6,788 bases of DNA, from assembly GCA_003511465.1 (NCBI GenBank), contig DOID01000143.1, positions 9,462 through 16,249 on the forward strand. Reading direction: 5' to 3'. Each line of letters opens with the position of its first letter. Within the stretch, counting starts at the first letter, position 1. Both the position numbers and the translations under genes were made by a program. The notes beneath the pieces were generated by a model, which was not told the origin of the DNA, ran no database searches, and worked only from the letters and a program-made list of their open reading frames with translations. This document shows positions 5,241-6,788 of the stretch, piece by piece. The stretch is from Bacillota bacterium (lineage in GTDB: Bacteria > Bacillota > UBA4882 > UBA10575).

Positions 5241-6026
5241 TCATTTGGAAAAAACGAAAAAGAGACGTTCATCTTCCGGTTGACAAGGACGATGGGTAAA
5301 ACCTCCAAAACAGCTAACTTGTTGGAAGCCAGCCTTCTCCGCTAGTTCCTGGATTTCAGCTGGTTCATACCAGCGCTGCCAGTGGGTTTCCTGAAAATGG
5401 CGAAAAAGCTCGCCCGTGTCGCGGTGGAAAAAATCAATCTCCATCCGGCAAAGACGAGCAGCTGGTTCTAAATAATTGGACCAGATATAGGCGGAATTTT
5501 CAAAGACAGCGCAAAATGTGTTATCACCTAAGATCTCCCGATATTTATAGGCGGAGTTAAAGTCAACAATGCCGATCCCGCCCGGTAAAAGGTGTTCGTA
5601 AATCAAGGATAAAACCTGCTGCAAATCCCCAGCCAACAGCAGATAGTTCAGGCTGTCGCAAAGACAGGTAATGAGCGGAAACTGTTCGTCAATGGCCAGT
5701 TCCCTTAAGTCTTGCGCAAACAGGCGATAATCTCCCTTCAGTGGCCGTAGTTTTTCATCGGCAATAGCCAACATCGAGGAAGATTGATCAACCCCCGTAA
5801 CTTTCCAGCCCTTCTCCTGCATTAAGGCCATAAAGCTCCCGGTCCCGCAAGCTAAATCCAACAGCGAGCGGACAGGAGCTTTTTCCGGAAAGGCAGTATG
5901 GTGCTGGTATAAATAAAGCACATGCTCAACCCAAGCGGGATAATCAAGCTCCCGCATCATTTCATCATAGACAAGGGCAAAATCCCGATAGACTTGGCTT
6001 AAATCATCCTTACCTGCTGATGGCAT
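5241..6026 (-). CDS. Class I SAM-dependent methyltransferase (YqeM-like)
   Basis: A 261-residue protein from ATG 6026, which has GGAGG nine bases upstream; the frame is open further upstream, but that part reads over the preceding gene and looks non-coding. Seen: YRDFALVYDEMMRELDYPAW near the N-terminus (residues 13-32), similar to YqeM-type proteins; motif I LDLACGTG (56-63), which binds S-adenosylmethionine; the acidic residue D80 in TGVDQS; motif IV around LITCLCDSLNYL (118-129); and LLPGG (146-150). The substrate is unknown. The ATG lies inside the end of the NusG-II gene (17-base overlap), so translation is probably coupled. A small-molecule substrate is usual for this subgroup, but nothing here identifies it. 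Confidence 0.88.
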   Translation of the reverse strand: MPSAGKDDLSQVYRDFALVYDEMMRELDYPAWVEHVLYLYQHHTAFPEKAPVRSLLDLACGTGSFMALMQEKGWKVTGVDQSSSMLAIADEKLRPLKGDYRLFAQDLRELAIDEQFPLITCLCDSLNYLLLAGDLQQVLSLIYEHLLPGGIGIVDFNSAYKYREILGDNTFCAVFENSAYIWSNYLEPAARLCRMEIDFFHRDTGELFRHFQETHWQRWYEPAEIQELAEKAGFQQVSCFGGFTHRPCQPEDERLFFVFSK

Positions 6027-6390
6027 CGACCCTATCCTCCATTGTCTTGATTCGAACAACCAATTTATTCGGAACGCAAATGATCGATGCTCCCGGTTGA
6101 TTAATCCACCCGGTTTGCATACAAATCCGTTCTGGGCAGTAATGTGCGCTAGTCGGAGCAAGGCGCACCGCGCCATCTTTCGCTTCCAAAGTCGCGACGC
6201 CGCCGTCGACCGTTAGTTGATAGGTACGGATTTCCGCGCTACTATTCAAAGTGAAACTTAGGATCACCTCTCCGTCACGGAAGACCTGTACCTGCTGGGC
6301 AGAGGAAGGATAACTCAGGGCTTTCCAGGCTAACAAGGAAAAGCCGACTACTACTAAGAGCAACAATAACCAGCGATCCCCTTTAGTCAT
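6010..6390 (-). CDS. NusG domain II-containing membrane-anchored protein
   Basis: A 126-residue protein with one N-terminal membrane segment (residues 7-24) and an extracytoplasmic beta-rich domain of the NusG_II (DUF1312) family. The diagnostic end is present: CPERIC (85-90), TGWI (93-96), then IICVPNKLVVRI (103-114), giving three conserved cysteines C85, C90 and C105. Despite the name it has no sign of a transcription-elongation role; members are often found near redox or membrane-transport genes. The ATG at 6390 follows a purine-rich site (GGAGGGGAGGGG) six bases upstream. It lies 33 bases downstream of the UPF0016 gene and overlaps the methyltransferase start by 17 bases, so the three are probably one transcript. 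Function is unknown. Confidence 0.88.
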   Translation of the reverse strand: MTKGDRWLLLLLVVVGFSLLAWKALSYPSSAQQVQVFRDGEVILSFTLNSSAEIRTYQLTVDGGVATLEAKDGAVRLAPTSAHYCPERICMQTGWINQPGASIICVPNKLVVRIKTMEDRVDAISR

Positions 6391-6423
6391 CTCTTCCCCT
6401 CCCCTCCGCCGCTGACGGGATAT

Positions 6424-6711
6424 TTATTTACCGTACTCCAACCAGACTTTCCACAAAGTATAAAACCCGATCCCAATAAAGAGAAACGATGCCCCCAAGC
6501 GCATATACAATGGGGGTATGTATTTGGTTAGCACCCCACCGAAAAGCACCCCGATTAAGGTTACTAATGCTAACCCTAAAGAGGCACCAAGAAAAACTTC
6601 CCAGGGAGCTTTTGATTGGGAGACCAGCGAAAAGACGGCTAATTGCGTTTTGTCTCCCAATTCAGCCAGGAAAATTGTACAAAAGGAAAAAAACAAGACT
6701 TTCCAGTTCAC
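6424..6711 (-). CDS. UPF0016/GDT1-family cation transporter, half-size
   Basis: A 95-residue membrane protein with three predicted helices (about 4-20, 37-60 and 68-92) and one signature ELGDKT motif (17-22) in the first helix. Full-length relatives (TMEM165/GDT1, bacterial manganese exporters) carry two such halves in about 200 residues and move Mn2+ or Ca2+. A single half is expected to act as a dimer or with a second half-protein. I chose GTG 6711 because AAAGGTGA lies eight bases upstream; GTG 6723, four codons earlier and in frame, is possible but has a weaker site. It is the first complete gene of the minus-strand series. No second half gene ends in the 77 bases visible upstream. Confidence 0.85.
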   Translation of the reverse strand: MNWKVLFFSFCTIFLAELGDKTQLAVFSLVSQSKAPWEVFLGASLGLALVTLIGVLFGGVLTKYIPPLYMRLGASFLFIGIGFYTLWKVWLEYGK

Positions 6712-6788
6712 GCTTTCACTCACCTTTACAATTTCCGTTCAGCGACTACCAGCCCTAGTTGATTCATCTGGTCTTGAGCGATTACTTA
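6712..6788 (-). other. Right edge, upstream of the UPF0016 gene; unresolved
   Basis: No gene can be assigned. On the minus strand one frame has TAA at the very edge, then a short run ending GLVVAERKL before TAA. A second frame is open to the edge and ends in TGA after about 15 residues, and could be the tail of an upstream gene. No consensus promoter is visible in these bases, so the operon may begin outside the window. Confidence 0.25.

Noticed and set aside
6027..6176. N-terminal extension of the methyltransferase frame by 50 residues
   Set aside because: The extension overlaps the well-supported NusG-II gene, reads as unrelated Cys/Arg-rich sequence, and the ATG at 6026 has its own GGAGG site and gives a normal family start.

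Overview
The window looks like chromosome from a spore-forming Bacillota of clostridial type. The clues are a YlmC/YmxH-family sporulation-associated PRC-barrel protein, a NusG-domain-II membrane protein, a SatD-family protein, strong AGGAGG-type ribosome binding sites, and frequent GTG/TTG starts (four of eight genes). No RNA genes, insertion sequences, CRISPR arrays or phage genes are visible. The assignment rests on gene content only; I cannot name a genus.

Layout. Positions 1-1665 (minus strand) hold a 555-codon reading frame that runs off the left edge. It is a type II NADH dehydrogenase-like flavoprotein fused to a DoxX-like membrane segment and a tract of four 14-residue Ala/Thr/Val repeats. 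Positions 1666-2073 are a divergent intergenic region of about 400 bases. It carries a perfect-consensus promoter for the flavoprotein (TTGACA-17-TATAAT), a palindrome over the -35 box, three exact copies of TTACATTT, and a 10-bp inverted repeat in front of guaA. Positions 2074-3348 (plus) are guaA, GMP synthase. Its ATP pyrophosphatase and dimerisation domains are intact, but its glutamine amidotransferase domain has lost the catalytic cysteine and, by internal deletion, the His/Glu half. Positions 3466-4164 (plus) are a divergent SatD-family protein with a C-terminal helix-turn-helix.

The rest is five minus-strand genes, in transcription order: half-size UPF0016/GDT1 cation transporter (6711-6424), NusG-domain-II protein (6390-6010), SAM-dependent methyltransferase (6026-5241), YlmC/YmxH-type protein (5179-4904) and PHP-domain phosphoesterase (4840-4151). 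The NusG-II and methyltransferase genes overlap by 17 bases. A candidate intrinsic terminator separates the YlmC-like gene from the PHP gene. The PHP gene overlaps the SatD-family gene tail to tail by 14 bases.

The most notable item is the GMP synthase. As read here it cannot hydrolyse glutamine itself, so it should either use free ammonia or draw ammonia from a separate amidotransferase encoded elsewhere. The flavoprotein fusion and the motif shared between the two divergent promoters come next. I see no obvious multi-gene defence or biosynthetic system.
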